Source of the DNA: Streptomyces capitiformicae
GTDB taxonomy: Bacteria > Actinomycetota > Actinomycetes > Streptomycetales > Streptomycetaceae
Direction: 5' to 3'
NCBI RefSeq assembly: GCF_002214185.1
Contig: NZ_CP022161.1
Location: forward strand, 5,153,486 to 5,217,485
Length of the DNA stretch: 64,000 nucleotides
Each line of letters begins with the position of its first letter. The stretch's first letter is position 1. This document shows, in pieces, positions 42,012-50,854 of this stretch. The notes under the pieces are model-generated. The model saw only the letters and a program-made list of their open reading frames with translations, had not been told where the DNA came from and searched no databases. The position numbers and the translations under genes were made by a program.

Positions 42012-42081
42012 ACCGCGTGTCGAAAGCCTATGCGTCGAGTGGCGACACGGCATCCGAGTTACGGCCGGGGCGGGTGCGGGG

Positions 42082-42330
42082 TCAGCCTCCGTCGGTGCGT
42101 CGGAGTCTGAGCCGTTCCTTCTCGGACAGGCCGCCCCAGACGCCGAAGCGCTCGTCGTTGGTCAGGGCGTAGTCGAGGCAGGCGGAGCGCATCTCGCACA
42201 TGCCGCAGATGCGCTTCGCCTCACGGACCGAGCTACCGGGCTCGGGAAAGAAGAAGTCGGCCCCCGTCTGCGCACACAGCGCCCGCTCCTGCCAGGCGGT
42301 GTCGATCGGGGTGATCGTGTCGTTGTGCAT
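42082..42330 (-). CDS. WhiB-family iron-sulfur transcription regulator
   Basis: 82 residues from ATG 42330. The four cysteines are in ALCAQTGADFFFPEP, then RICGMCEMRSACLDYA (C-x-x-C-x5-C), followed by the GVWGG turn (FGVWGGLSEKERLRLRR). The domain resembles WhiB itself (WQERALCAQT). In-frame ATG 42402 would add 24 residues, but those codons have poor GC3, so I treat them as leader. WhiB proteins bind a 4Fe-4S cluster and work with the principal sigma factor in development or stress. It follows the tRNA-like gene and diverges from the VOC gene. Confidence 0.88.
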   Translation of the reverse strand: MHNDTITPIDTAWQERALCAQTGADFFFPEPGSSVREAKRICGMCEMRSACLDYALTNDERFGVWGGLSEKERLRLRRTDGG

Positions 42331-42572
42331 GGCCAGGATCGTGCCGGTCAGCGAAAAACGTTCGATCAACGCCGCATCAACGCGCTCCACCAGGCCCTCC
42401 ATGGTCCCGTGGTACGGAGCGGTGGAGGAAGGCGGCGCGCAGGGCGGACGCACACCCGCGGCACCCCGGCGGCGATGCCAGACTCGGCAGTGCGGGCAAC
42501 CGAACCCTCAAGACCGAACCCCTCGGTACCGAACCCCGCAGGACTGCCCAGGACTCCCCGGAGGAGGGCGAG

Positions 42573-43361
42573 GTGCTCACCACCCGCTACGTCACCGGCG
42601 CACCGAACTGGATCGACCTCGGCACCCCCGACATCGAAGGCGCCGGCGCCTTCTACCACCATCTCTTCGGCTGGCGGTTCCAGGCCGGACCCGAGTCGGG
42701 CGGCTACGGCTTCTTCCAGCTGGACGGCAGGACCGTCGCGGCCGGTATGCAGAACCCGCCAGAGCAGGGCCCGCCGTCGTGGAACGTCTACTTCCAGACG
42801 TCGGACGCCGACGCCACGGCCAAAGCGGTGGAACAGGCACACGGCTCGGTGCTCATACGGCCCATGGACGTGATGGACCAGGGCCGCATGGCCGTCCTCG
42901 GCGACCGGGCGGGCGTGCCGTTCAGTATCTGGCAACCCCAGCGCAACAGGGGCCTCGACGTCATCACGGTCCCCGGTTCGCTGTGCTGGCTGGAGCTGTA
43001 CACGCCGGACCTGCCCGCGGCCGCCGGGTTCTACAACGCCGTGTTCGGCTGGGAGACCTCCGCGATCACCTTCGACGGGGGCAGCTACACGTGCGTGAAC
43101 CCGGCGCGGACCGAGCAGAAGGACATGTTCGCCGGCATCGTCCCGCTTGACGAGGACCCCGTCGAGGCGGAGTCGGGGCCGTACTGGCTGCCGTACTTCG
43201 AGGTCACGGACACGGACGAGGTGGTCAACCGGGCGCGGGAGCACGGCGGGAGTGTTCGCGTGCCCGCGACGGACATGGCGGGGGTGGGCCGTTTCGCCAA
43301 GCTCGCCGATCCGTACGGGGCACGGTTCGCGGTGATCAGGAGCGAGTCGCCCCAGGGGTGA
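42573..43361 (+). CDS. Two-domain VOC (glyoxalase/bleomycin-resistance fold) protein
   Basis: 262 residues from GTG 42573, with GGAGGAGGG upstream. Two paired beta-alpha-beta-beta-beta modules repeat: PNWIDLGTPDIEGAGAFYHH with GRMAVLGDRAGVPFSIWQP, then LCWLELYTPDLPAAAGFYNA with RFAKLADPYGARFAVIRS. This tandem type is common in Streptomyces, and most members have unknown substrates (lactoylglutathione-like or aromatic). The metal positions are only partly conserved. It is divergent from the WhiB-like gene. Confidence 0.85.
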   Translation: MLTTRYVTGAPNWIDLGTPDIEGAGAFYHHLFGWRFQAGPESGGYGFFQLDGRTVAAGMQNPPEQGPPSWNVYFQTSDADATAKAVEQAHGSVLIRPMDVMDQGRMAVLGDRAGVPFSIWQPQRNRGLDVITVPGSLCWLELYTPDLPAAAGFYNAVFGWETSAITFDGGSYTCVNPARTEQKDMFAGIVPLDEDPVEAESGPYWLPYFEVTDTDEVVNRAREHGGSVRVPATDMAGVGRFAKLADPYGARFAVIRSESPQG

Positions 43362-43378
43362 CGGAGGCCCTGCTTTCT

Positions 43379-43392
43379 TGAGAGCGCTCTCA
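43379..43392 (+). promoter_or_regulatory. LacI-type operator upstream of the GH64 gene
   Basis: TGAGAGCGCTCTCA is a perfect 14-base palindrome with the central CG typical of LacI-family sites (CebR/MalR-like). It lies 105 bases upstream of the GH64 start. A nearly identical site occurs in front of the lacI-type gene at 45942-45955. Confidence 0.7.
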
Positions 43393-43496
43393 GTCATAAG
43401 TCTTGACTCGTCAACTCCCCCTGGGAACAGTGGGTGCACCACAGCAGGGGCCCCACCCCCTGTGCCTCCACTCCCCCACACCCCAGGAGGCTCACC

Positions 43497-44714
43497 ATGC
43501 TTTCGCGTCGCCTGTTCCTCGCCGGGACCGCCACCGTCGTCGGCACCCCCATCGCCGGGAGCGCTCTCGGCTCCCCCGCCCAGGCCGCACCCGCCACCTG
43601 TGAACTCGCCCTGCGGAACCTCTCGTTGCCGGGCACGGTCCGGGCCTACGTCACCGGGCATGAGCAGTCGACCGGCGCCTGGGTGCTGTTGCGGGCCGAC
43701 GGCACTGTCTACCGGCCGACCTCGCCCTCGGCACCGCAGACACCGCTGCCGGTGGACTGCGCCATCCCGCTCGGCGCGGCCGGCTCGACACCAACGGTTC
43801 TGACGCTGCCTCAGATGTACGGCGCCCGCGTCTACTTCGTGCGCGACGACACCCTCGACTTCTTCCTCAACCCGGGCCCCGCGCTGGTGGAGCCCGCGTT
43901 CGGCACGCCCGCCGACCCCAACTACGGCAGGACCTGGTCGTTCTGCGAGTTCACCTTCAACCCGACCCAGTTGTTCGCCAACATCAGTTACGTCGACCTG
44001 GTGACGGCCCTCCCGATCGGCCTGACCCTGGAGGGCGACGGCACGCACACCGTCGCCCCGCTGCCCGACGGGGCGGTCGACCGGATCGCCGCGGATCTGG
44101 TGGCGCAGGCGGCGCGGGACGGACAGCCGTGGGACCGGCTCGTCATCCGGGGCGGCGACGGCAAGGTGCTGCGAGTGATCTCGCCGCAGAACCTGATGGC
44201 GCCCTACTTCGACCAGCCCGACCGGATGCCGTTCCGCACGTACTGGGACGCGTACATCGACCAGGTGTGGGAGAGGTACCGCGGGACGGACCTGACGATC
44301 GACCTCCAGGGCGGCCGAGGTGCGCTCACCGGCCGGGTCGGCGGCGACACCCTCACCTTCACCGGCGGGCACTCCTTCACCAAACCGACCTCGAAGGACA
44401 TCTTCACCTGCAACCACGGCCCGTTCGCCAACAACCCGGGCGACCCCGACGACAAGAAGGGTCTCCTCGCCCGTCTCGCCGCCGGTTTCAACCGCTCGAT
44501 CATGCTCACCCACCCCGCACAACCGAACGGGGCGACGGCGGCCGACTACTACCAGGGGACCGTGACCAACCACTGGGCGCGCGTGGTGCACGCCAACTCG
44601 CCCATCGGCTACGCGTTCCCGTACGACGACGTACGCCCCGACGGGCAGCCGGACGTGTCGGGCGCGGCGCACGACGGCAACCCACGGCGCTTCACGGTGA
44701 CGGTGGGCGCGTAG
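43497..44714 (+). CDS. Secreted GH64 beta-1,3-glucanase
   Basis: 405 residues from ATG 43497, with CAGGAGG six bases upstream. A Tat-type signal (MLSRRLFLAGTATVVGTPIA to PAQAAP) leads a thaumatin-like catalytic domain. The region RTWSFCEFTFN and ISYVDLVTALPIGL carries the Glu and Asp expected for laminaripentaose-producing GH64 enzymes. IFTCNHGPFANNPGD and YYQGTVTNHWARVVHANSPI are further family blocks. It cleaves beta-1,3-glucan such as fungal or plant callose. No carbohydrate-binding module is present. It is likely repressed by the LacI-type regulator encoded next door. Confidence 0.87.
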   Translation: MLSRRLFLAGTATVVGTPIAGSALGSPAQAAPATCELALRNLSLPGTVRAYVTGHEQSTGAWVLLRADGTVYRPTSPSAPQTPLPVDCAIPLGAAGSTPTVLTLPQMYGARVYFVRDDTLDFFLNPGPALVEPAFGTPADPNYGRTWSFCEFTFNPTQLFANISYVDLVTALPIGLTLEGDGTHTVAPLPDGAVDRIAADLVAQAARDGQPWDRLVIRGGDGKVLRVISPQNLMAPYFDQPDRMPFRTYWDAYIDQVWERYRGTDLTIDLQGGRGALTGRVGGDTLTFTGGHSFTKPTSKDIFTCNHGPFANNPGDPDDKKGLLARLAAGFNRSIMLTHPAQPNGATAADYYQGTVTNHWARVVHANSPIGYAFPYDDVRPDGQPDVSGAAHDGNPRRFTVTVGA

Positions 44715-44731
44715 GGACTTCTGATGGAACG

Positions 44732-44830
44732 GGCCCGGGTCACGCGCCCGGCACAGGCCCGGGTCACGCGCCCGGCACAGGCCCCGGATCACGCGCCCGG
44801 CACAGGCCCCGGATCACGTGCCCGAAGCGC
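44732..44830. repeat. Tandem ~24-bp hairpin repeat between convergent GH64 and lacI-type genes
   Basis: Four units of GCCCGGGTCACGCGCCCGGC-ACAG (the last two with CCCCGGATCAC, the fourth decayed) run head to tail. Each unit contains CCGGG-N7-CCCGG, which can fold into a hairpin. Between convergent genes this probably works as a terminator; copy number may vary between strains. Confidence 0.7.
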
Positions 44831-44834
44831 CCGG

Positions 44835-45887
44835 TTACGCGGAGGCGCGCCTGACCAACGTGGTCGGCAGGACCACGCTGGACGGGGCGCCGCCCACGCT
44901 CCCCTGCTCGTCCCGTCCTCGCTGTTCGAGGCCCCGCAGCAGGAGCCGGGCCATCAACCTGCCCATTTCCTCTATGTCCTGACGGACCGTCGTGAGCGGC
45001 GGATCGGTCTGCTCGGCCACCGGCAGCATGTCGTCGAAGCCGACCACGGCGACGTCCTCGGGCACCCGCCGCCCCCGCTCGCGCAGTACCCGCAGGGCGC
45101 CGGACGCGGAGAGGTCGTTGGCGGCGAACACTGCGTCCAACTCCGGGCAGCGTTCGAGGAGTTCACGCATCGCCCGCTCCCCGCCGACCGGGGTGAAGTC
45201 GCTCCCCACGATCAGCCGGGGGTCCGCGTCCACCATGACGTCCCGGAACCCGTCGAGCCGGTCCACCGCGCAGGTCTGGTCGAGGGGGCCGGTGATGTGG
45301 GCGATACGGGTGTGGCCGAGGCCGACGAGATGGCGTACGGCCTCCCGGGCGCCACCCCGGTTGTCGCTGTCGACGTACACGGTCGGGCCATTGACGCGCA
45401 TGCCGTCGCTCCAGCCGGGACGTCCGCCGAAGACGGTCGGCACGCCGGCGCCGTGGATCAGTCCCGGCAGCGGATCGTCCAGGTGCAGGGAGAAGACGAG
45501 AGCCCCGTCGACATGACCGCCGGCGAGATACCGCCCGACTCGCGCGTAGTCCTCGCGCCCCTCCGTGAGCAGCAGCACCAACTGGGAATCGTGTACGGTC
45601 AACTCCTTGCTGATGCCCCGGAGTTGAAGGGCGAAAAAGGGGTCCGCGAAGACCCTGGTCTCCGGCTCGGCGATCACCACGGCCACCGCGTCGTGCCGTC
45701 GGGTGACCAGGCTCCGGGCGGCCTGGTTCGGCACGTACCCGAGCTCCTCGACGGCCCGCCGCACCCGCTCCACCAACGTCTCCCGCACGCCCTCGCCCCC
45801 GTTGACGACCCGCGACACGGTCGCCCGCGACACCCCGGCCCGCGCGGCCACGGCCTCCAACGTGGGACGCGACGCTGTCTCGGTCAC
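44835..45887 (-). CDS. LacI-family transcriptional repressor
   Basis: 350 residues. The N-terminal helix-turn-helix is TLEAVAARAGVSRATVSRVV with hinge AARSLVTRRHD. The periplasmic-binding-like sensor includes VAVVIAEPETRVFADPFFAL, DGALVFSLHLDDPLPGLIHG and DVAVVGFDDMLPVAEQTDPP. It would bind a mono- or oligosaccharide derived from beta-1,3-glucan. Sites of matching sequence occur upstream of this gene and of GH64, supporting autoregulation and glucanase repression. Confidence 0.88.
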   Translation of the reverse strand: MTETASRPTLEAVAARAGVSRATVSRVVNGGEGVRETLVERVRRAVEELGYVPNQAARSLVTRRHDAVAVVIAEPETRVFADPFFALQLRGISKELTVHDSQLVLLLTEGREDYARVGRYLAGGHVDGALVFSLHLDDPLPGLIHGAGVPTVFGGRPGWSDGMRVNGPTVYVDSDNRGGAREAVRHLVGLGHTRIAHITGPLDQTCAVDRLDGFRDVMVDADPRLIVGSDFTPVGGERAMRELLERCPELDAVFAANDLSASGALRVLRERGRRVPEDVAVVGFDDMLPVAEQTDPPLTTVRQDIEEMGRLMARLLLRGLEQRGRDEQGSVGGAPSSVVLPTTLVRRASA

Positions 45888-45941
45888 TTCGGACTCCTCA
45901 AGAGCGGTTGCCGATCAGGATAGCCCTGCGGAACGACACCT

Positions 45942-45955
45942 TGAGAGCGCTCCCC
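45942..45955 (-). promoter_or_regulatory. LacI-type operator upstream of its own regulator gene
   Basis: TGAGAGCGCTCCCC matches the GH64 operator in 12 of 14 positions and lies 55 bases upstream of the regulator's start codon, consistent with negative autoregulation. Confidence 0.6.
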
Positions 45956-46025
45956 ACACCCGGAAACGGCTTGCGCCGCGGGCGGAGTCCGGGTGAGGAT
46001 CACCGCATGACGACGAGAAAGGCCC

Positions 46026-46916
46026 ATGCGGGCTGAGCGCCTCACGCCGTACGCCCGCCTGCCGCGCGCGTACCGCGATCTGACCCTCCTCCACAGCACG
46101 GTCGACGCCTTCGGCCGCGCCCATTGGCTCCTGCGCGAGCGCGAGTCGGCTGAGCAGGCATCGGGGCCGTACGACGCCATGGTCGTCACGGTCGCCGACG
46201 ACGGCTTCCACGAGACACGGCTCAGCTCGGTGCTGCCCCGCTTCCCCAGGATCGACTCACTACCGGACGGCGGCTTCGTTCTCGCCGACGGCCGCTGCCG
46301 CGAGGGCGACGACCAGGTCCAGGTGTTCGACGCGCTCGGGCGCCCCACCTGGACGTTCCAAGTCGGTGACGCCATCGAGCACCTGTTGACCGACGAGTCC
46401 GGCGACCTGTGGGTCGGCTACTTCGACGAGGGCATCTTCGGCGACGACCCCCTCAGCGCGGCGGGCGTACGCCGCTGGAGCAGTACGGGCGAACCCCTGT
46501 GGACGTACAGCCCGCCACCCGGCGCCGACTGGATCTCGGACTGCTACGCGCTCAACGTGGACGGTCGCACGGCCTGGGTGTACCCGTACACGCAGTTCGC
46601 CCTGCTCGAGGTATGCGGCGACGACCCACCTCGCGTGCGTACGACCTCGGTCCAGGGTGCGCGCGGAGTGGCGGTGCACGGGGAGCGGGGCGCGTTCCTC
46701 GGCGGTTACCGGAAGGACGGCGACAGGCTGGTCATGGCCTCGCTCACCGACACGTCGGTCGAGACCGTGTCCACGACCCGTCTGGCCCGCCCGGATGGCT
46801 CCCCGCTCGATGACCGGCGCCATGTCGTGTCACGCGGTCCCCGCCTCTACGTCCGGGAGCAGCGCAGGACCGACTGGGCGGTGTGGGACATCAGCGAGCA
46901 CGACGGATGGACGTGA
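46026..46916 (+). CDS. Unrecognised beta-propeller-like soluble protein
   Basis: 296 residues from ATG 46026. No signal peptide. It has repeated strand motifs of the propeller kind (FPRIDSLPDGGFVLADGR, QVFDALGRPTWTFQVGD, RRWSSTGEPLWTYSPPPG, YVREQRRTDWAVWDI). I cannot assign a family. A possible 9-codon frame from ATG 46008 overlaps the start, and AAAGG lies close to ATG 46026. It converges with the small coiled-coil gene, 6 bases away. Confidence 0.65.
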   Translation: MRAERLTPYARLPRAYRDLTLLHSTVDAFGRAHWLLRERESAEQASGPYDAMVVTVADDGFHETRLSSVLPRFPRIDSLPDGGFVLADGRCREGDDQVQVFDALGRPTWTFQVGDAIEHLLTDESGDLWVGYFDEGIFGDDPLSAAGVRRWSSTGEPLWTYSPPPGADWISDCYALNVDGRTAWVYPYTQFALLEVCGDDPPRVRTTSVQGARGVAVHGERGAFLGGYRKDGDRLVMASLTDTSVETVSTTRLARPDGSPLDDRRHVVSRGPRLYVREQRRTDWAVWDISEHDGWT

Positions 46917-46922
46917 GTGGGC

Positions 46923-47189
46923 TCAGGCACCGGCGCCGGCCGCCTCGTCCTGGGCCATGCCGAGGAAGCGCCGGATCGCTTCGACCGGCATGTCGAGCCC
47001 CTCGGAGGCGGACTGTTCGCCACCGAAGACCTGCACCGCCTCGTTGACGGCCAGGGCCAGCTCGACTTCCGCCTTGCGGACCTTGGCCTCGGCCTTGTCC
47101 ACGGTGTCGACCACCGCCAACTGGCGGCGCTGCTTCTCCTGAAGTCTCTGCTTACGGGAAAGTGCTTTGTCGAGGTTCTGCACGGTCAT
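46923..47189 (-). CDS. Small coiled-coil protein, function unknown
   Basis: 88 residues from ATG 47189. The N-terminal half is a strongly charged helix (LDKALSRKQRLQEKQRRQLA, then VVDTVDKAEAKVRKAEVELA), predicted coiled coil. The C-terminal part ends in an Ala/Gly tail. No domain is recognised. It is encoded just downstream of the small laccase gene in the same direction with an 8-base gap, so it is probably co-transcribed with it. Confidence 0.65.
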   Translation of the reverse strand: MTVQNLDKALSRKQRLQEKQRRQLAVVDTVDKAEAKVRKAEVELALAVNEAVQVFGGEQSASEGLDMPVEAIRRFLGMAQDEAAGAGA

Positions 47190-47197
47190 GACCAAGA

Positions 47198-48184
47198 TCA
47201 TAATCCGTGTTCGTGCGGCTCGTACCCCGGGATCGTTCCGTCCGGCTTGCGGACCAGGAACAGGCCGACCATGCCCATGTCGGAGTGGCTCTGGACGTGG
47301 CAGTGGTACATCCAGGCGCCCGCGCCGACGCCCTCGCCGGCGATGATCTGGAAGCCGAAGGAGTCGGCGGGGCCGCAGATCTTGTTGTCGATGACCTGGC
47401 TGGGGTCGTCGGGACCGGTGAGCTGGCCGGTGCGGTTGTCGGCCCAGCGGTGACCGTGCAGATGGAAGGTGTGGTAGTACTCGCCGTGGGTGATGACGAC
47501 GAACTCGACGCGATCGCCCACCACGGCGTCGAAGTTGGGGCCGGAGTGGGCCGGTTTGTTGTTGATGAGCATGTCGTTGAAGACGACGGTGACGGTCTTG
47601 TCGGGGAGGACGTCGCCCTTGCGGCGGACGATCACCGGGCCGTAGAGGCCCTTGCGGATACCGCCCGTGCCGTGTTCCGTGCCGACGACATGGTCGTGGT
47701 AGTGCCAGTAACCGGCGCTGCCCGCACGCCAGGTGCCGTCCTTGCGGGTGCCGGGGGCGTGGGTGCGCCAGGTGTAGGTGCGGGTGCCGCCGGGCTCGAC
47801 GTCGCTCTTGTTCAACTTCGTGCCGTCGCTGGAGGTTTCGTAGTCGAGGCCGTGGACGTGCAGGCTCGCCGCCACGTCCATGGTGTTCTCGAACTCGATG
47901 TGCAGCGTGTCGCCCTCGTCGAGTTCGATCAGCGGGCCGGGGATGGATGCCTTGCCCTTCTCGAAGCCGTAGCCCATCTGCCCGTCGGGCAACTTCTCGG
48001 CGTACAGCTTGATGTGCTTCACCGCGCCGCCGGCCGGGGCCGTCCTCGCCGGGATGGCGCCGGCCGCCTCGGGGGCGCTCACGGCCTCGATGGCGACGGA
48101 CAACGATGTCGCGGCGGCCGCGCCACCGAGCAGCACCCGTCGGTTGAACCCTCGTCTGTCCATTCCGTTGCCCATTCCGTCCAC
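47198..48184 (-). CDS. slac: Two-domain small laccase (multicopper oxidase)
   Basis: 328 residues. A Tat signal ([20 protein letters not shown]) exports the folded, copper-loaded enzyme. Copper ligands are [39 protein letters not shown], and the T1/trinuclear block [19 protein letters not shown]. The sequence closely resembles S. coelicolor SLAC as I remember it. It oxidises phenols with reduction of O2 to water and works as a trimer. I take GTG 48184 as start because GGGGAG lies 6 bases upstream; ATG 48163 would begin directly at the Tat motif. It is divergent from the ThuA-dehydrogenase gene. Confidence 0.93.
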   Translation of the reverse strand: MDGMGNGMDRRGFNRRVLLGGAAAATSLSVAIEAVSAPEAAGAIPARTAPAGGAVKHIKLYAEKLPDGQMGYGFEKGKASIPGPLIELDEGDTLHIEFENTMDVAASLHVHGLDYETSSDGTKLNKSDVEPGGTRTYTWRTHAPGTRKDGTWRAGSAGYWHYHDHVVGTEHGTGGIRKGLYGPVIVRRKGDVLPDKTVTVVFNDMLINNKPAHSGPNFDAVVGDRVEFVVITHGEYYHTFHLHGHRWADNRTGQLTGPDDPSQVIDNKICGPADSFGFQIIAGEGVGAGAWMYHCHVQSHSDMGMVGLFLVRKPDGTIPGYEPHEHGL

Positions 48185-48373
48185 GCGGAACTCCCCACCC
48201 CTGATACGGAATTCACGGAGGCGCTCTGTGATGAACCTGAGAGACGGTAGCGACAACGGGCCCGTTTATCCACACTCAGGACAAAGTTCATGTCATTGAG
48301 GTCATAGGTATTGGCGAACCGGGCAAAGGGGTCTAGCTTCCTTGGCGCTGTTGCTGTGACCGAGGAGGTGCCC

Positions 48374-50854
48374 ATGTACTTACGAGGGTTGAGCGACGCG
48401 AGAAGACGGGCCTGGGCAGCCGCTCTGACCGCCTCGGCCGTCGCCACCGGACTGCTGTCGGGCCCAGCCGCCCACGCGGGCCCGGCCCCCGACCCCACGC
48501 TGACAACGATGTCGATCACGTCACCGCCGGGCGGCACCGGCCCTCAGGTGCTGATCTTCCACGGTTCCGCGGCCGCCGGGGAGGAGTCCCCGGTGGTGAA
48601 CGCCGGTATCGAGGCGATCGAGAAGATCGGCCTCTCGGGGCCGGCCGCCGAGCGGTTCGAGGTCGTCGCCACCGACGACGCCTCCGTCTTCACCGATGAC
48701 ACCCGGCTGAGCGGCTTCAACGCCGTGGTCTTCCTCACCGGTGGCGGCGATGTCCTCGACCCGGAGCAGGAGGCGGGTCTCGAGGCCTACATGGAGGCGG
48801 GCGGCGGCTTCGTCGGCATCCATGACTCGGCCCGCGCCGAGCCGTACTCGGACTGGTTCACGGGCCTGATCGGCGCCCGTCCGGCCACGTCGAGCCCGAC
48901 CGCCGTGCAACGTGCGACGGTTGAGGTGGGCGACCGGCGGCATCCGGCCACCAAGGACCTGCCCGTGCAGTGGAAGCGGCCCGACAAGTGGTTCAACTGG
49001 GTGAAGAACCCGTCCGGCACCGTGCACACCGTGGCACGGGTGCGCGAGTCGACGTACCAGCCGGGCACGGGCGCGGGCGGCTGGGATCATCCGGTGAGTT
49101 GGTGCCGTGACTACGACGGCGGCCGTTCCTTCTACACGGGCATGGGCGGGACGGTGTCGGCGTACGACGAGACGGACTTCCGTACGCATCTGCGCGGGGC
49201 CCTGCTGTGGACGTCCCGGCTGGCGCAGGCGGACTGCAAGGCGACGATCGACGCCAACTACAAGGCGGAGCGGCTGACCCAGCCCAACCAGCCGGGGCAG
49301 AACGACCAGATCGGCGAACCGCACGGCCTGGTCACCGCGCCGGACGGGCGTGTCCTGTACATCGGCCGGGGCGGCGCGGACTCCTCGCAGCCCGTGGTCA
49401 CCGACTGGAACAACCCGGACATCGGCAAGGGCAAGGGCGAGATCCACGTCTACGACCCGAAGACCAAGAAGGTCACCTTGGCGGGCGCGCTCACCGTCTT
49501 CGGCAACAAGGGCGGCGGGGACGAGCTGACCAAGGTCGAAGAGGGCCTGCTGGGCATCGAGTTGGACCCCGCATTCCAGCAGAACGGCTGGGTGTACCTG
49601 CACTACACGCCTCACTCGCAGATCAACCGCGACACCCGGATGGCAGAGCGTCGCGTCTCCCGCTTCACGCTCGACCTCGCCACGAACAAGCTGGACCTGA
49701 GCAGCGAGAAGGTACTGCTCAAGTGGCCGGTGCAGATCCACAGCTGCTGTCACGCGGGCGGCGGGATGACCTGGGACTCCAAGGGCAACCTGTACATCGC
49801 GACGGGCGACAACAACTCCAGCGGCTTCAGCAGCGGTTACTCCGGCAACAACCCCGAGCCCGACTACAAGGGCGTCTCCTTCGCGGACGCGCGCCGCACC
49901 GCCGGCAACACCAACAACCTCAACGGCAAGATCCTGCGCATCCACCCGGAACCCGACGGCACGTACACGCTTCCCGTGGGCAACCTCTTCACCGGCAGGG
50001 AGACCGACGAGGGCGGCGGCAAGACGCGGGGCGAGATCTATGTGATGGGCGTCAGGAACCCCGCACGCATCTTCGTCGACGAGAAGACGGACGTCCTCTA
50101 CGCCGGCTGGGTCGGCCCGGACGCGAGCGCCCCGTCGACGACCTGGGGCCCGGCGAAGTACGACACGTTCGCCGCCATCACCGAGGCGGGCAACCGGGGT
50201 TGGCCGTACTGCATGGGCAACAAGCAGCCCTACCGGGACCGCAATCTGCCGGACCCGTCGAAGCCGCTGGGCTGGTACGACTGCGCCCACCCGAAGAACG
50301 AGTCCCCGAACAACGACGGCCTCGTCAACCTGCCCCCCGTGACCGGCAACAACATCTGGTACTCACCGCAAGGAGGCGCCCCCGACTTCCCGCGTGACGC
50401 GAGCGGCATCCCCTCGTACAAGAACGAGGAGGCCACGTACCTGCTGCCCTGGCTGAAGGGCGGCGGGCAGGCCACGATGAACGGGCCGGTCTACCGGTAC
50501 GACGCCTCCGTCACCAACTCCGGTCAGTGGCCCGCGTATTGGGACGGCAAGTGGTTCGTGGGCGACTTCTACGACGCCGACCAGCCGCGCCACGCGGTGC
50601 TCATGGACCCGAAGAACCAGGGCAGCGGCGGGCTCCCGACCCACGCGGAAACGCTGAAGAGGATCGTGCCGGTCGGCAACAACGGCATCAGGAACCTCAT
50701 GGACTGGAAGTTCGGGCCGGACGGCACGCTGTACGTCCTCGACTACGGGCGCGGCTTCTTCACCTCGGACTCCAAGTCGGCCCTGTGGCGGGTCACTTAC
50801 ACAGGCGGGGGTCCCACTCCGGCTGCCGGTCAGCTCGTACGGAAGGCGGAGTGA
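48374..50854 (+). CDS. Secreted fusion of ThuA-like domain and PQQ-dependent sugar-dehydrogenase-like propeller
   Basis: 826 residues from ATG 48374, with GAGGAGG five bases upstream. A signal peptide runs to about residue 36 (GPAAHAGPAP). Residues 50-285 are ThuA-like (QVLIFHGSAAAGEESPVVNA, YMEAGGGFVGIHDSA). Residues 300-810 form a six-bladed glucose/sorbosone dehydrogenase propeller (EEGLLGIELDPAFQQNGWVY, QIHSCCHAGGGMTWDSKGNL, NAR-type turns, LYVLDYGRGFF). By family the second half oxidises sugars with PQQ; ThuA domains occur in sugar utilisation. It overlaps the next gene by one base (TGATG) and diverges from the laccase. Confidence 0.85.
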   Translation: MYLRGLSDARRRAWAAALTASAVATGLLSGPAAHAGPAPDPTLTTMSITSPPGGTGPQVLIFHGSAAAGEESPVVNAGIEAIEKIGLSGPAAERFEVVATDDASVFTDDTRLSGFNAVVFLTGGGDVLDPEQEAGLEAYMEAGGGFVGIHDSARAEPYSDWFTGLIGARPATSSPTAVQRATVEVGDRRHPATKDLPVQWKRPDKWFNWVKNPSGTVHTVARVRESTYQPGTGAGGWDHPVSWCRDYDGGRSFYTGMGGTVSAYDETDFRTHLRGALLWTSRLAQADCKATIDANYKAERLTQPNQPGQNDQIGEPHGLVTAPDGRVLYIGRGGADSSQPVVTDWNNPDIGKGKGEIHVYDPKTKKVTLAGALTVFGNKGGGDELTKVEEGLLGIELDPAFQQNGWVYLHYTPHSQINRDTRMAERRVSRFTLDLATNKLDLSSEKVLLKWPVQIHSCCHAGGGMTWDSKGNLYIATGDNNSSGFSSGYSGNNPEPDYKGVSFADARRTAGNTNNLNGKILRIHPEPDGTYTLPVGNLFTGRETDEGGGKTRGEIYVMGVRNPARIFVDEKTDVLYAGWVGPDASAPSTTWGPAKYDTFAAITEAGNRGWPYCMGNKQPYRDRNLPDPSKPLGWYDCAHPKNESPNNDGLVNLPPVTGNNIWYSPQGGAPDFPRDASGIPSYKNEEATYLLPWLKGGGQATMNGPVYRYDASVTNSGQWPAYWDGKWFVGDFYDADQPRHAVLMDPKNQGSGGLPTHAETLKRIVPVGNNGIRNLMDWKFGPDGTLYVLDYGRGFFTSDSKSALWRVTYTGGGPTPAAGQLVRKAE

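Noticed and set aside
46008..46037. A 9-codon frame overlapping the start of the propeller-like gene, as a possible leader peptide
   Set aside because: The upstream GAGG is modest and the overlap could be chance; kept only as a remark in that gene's entry.
48330..48336. GGTCTAG as half of a DasR-type site before the ThuA-dehydrogenase gene
   Set aside because: Only one half is present, with no inverted partner, so it does not meet the consensus.
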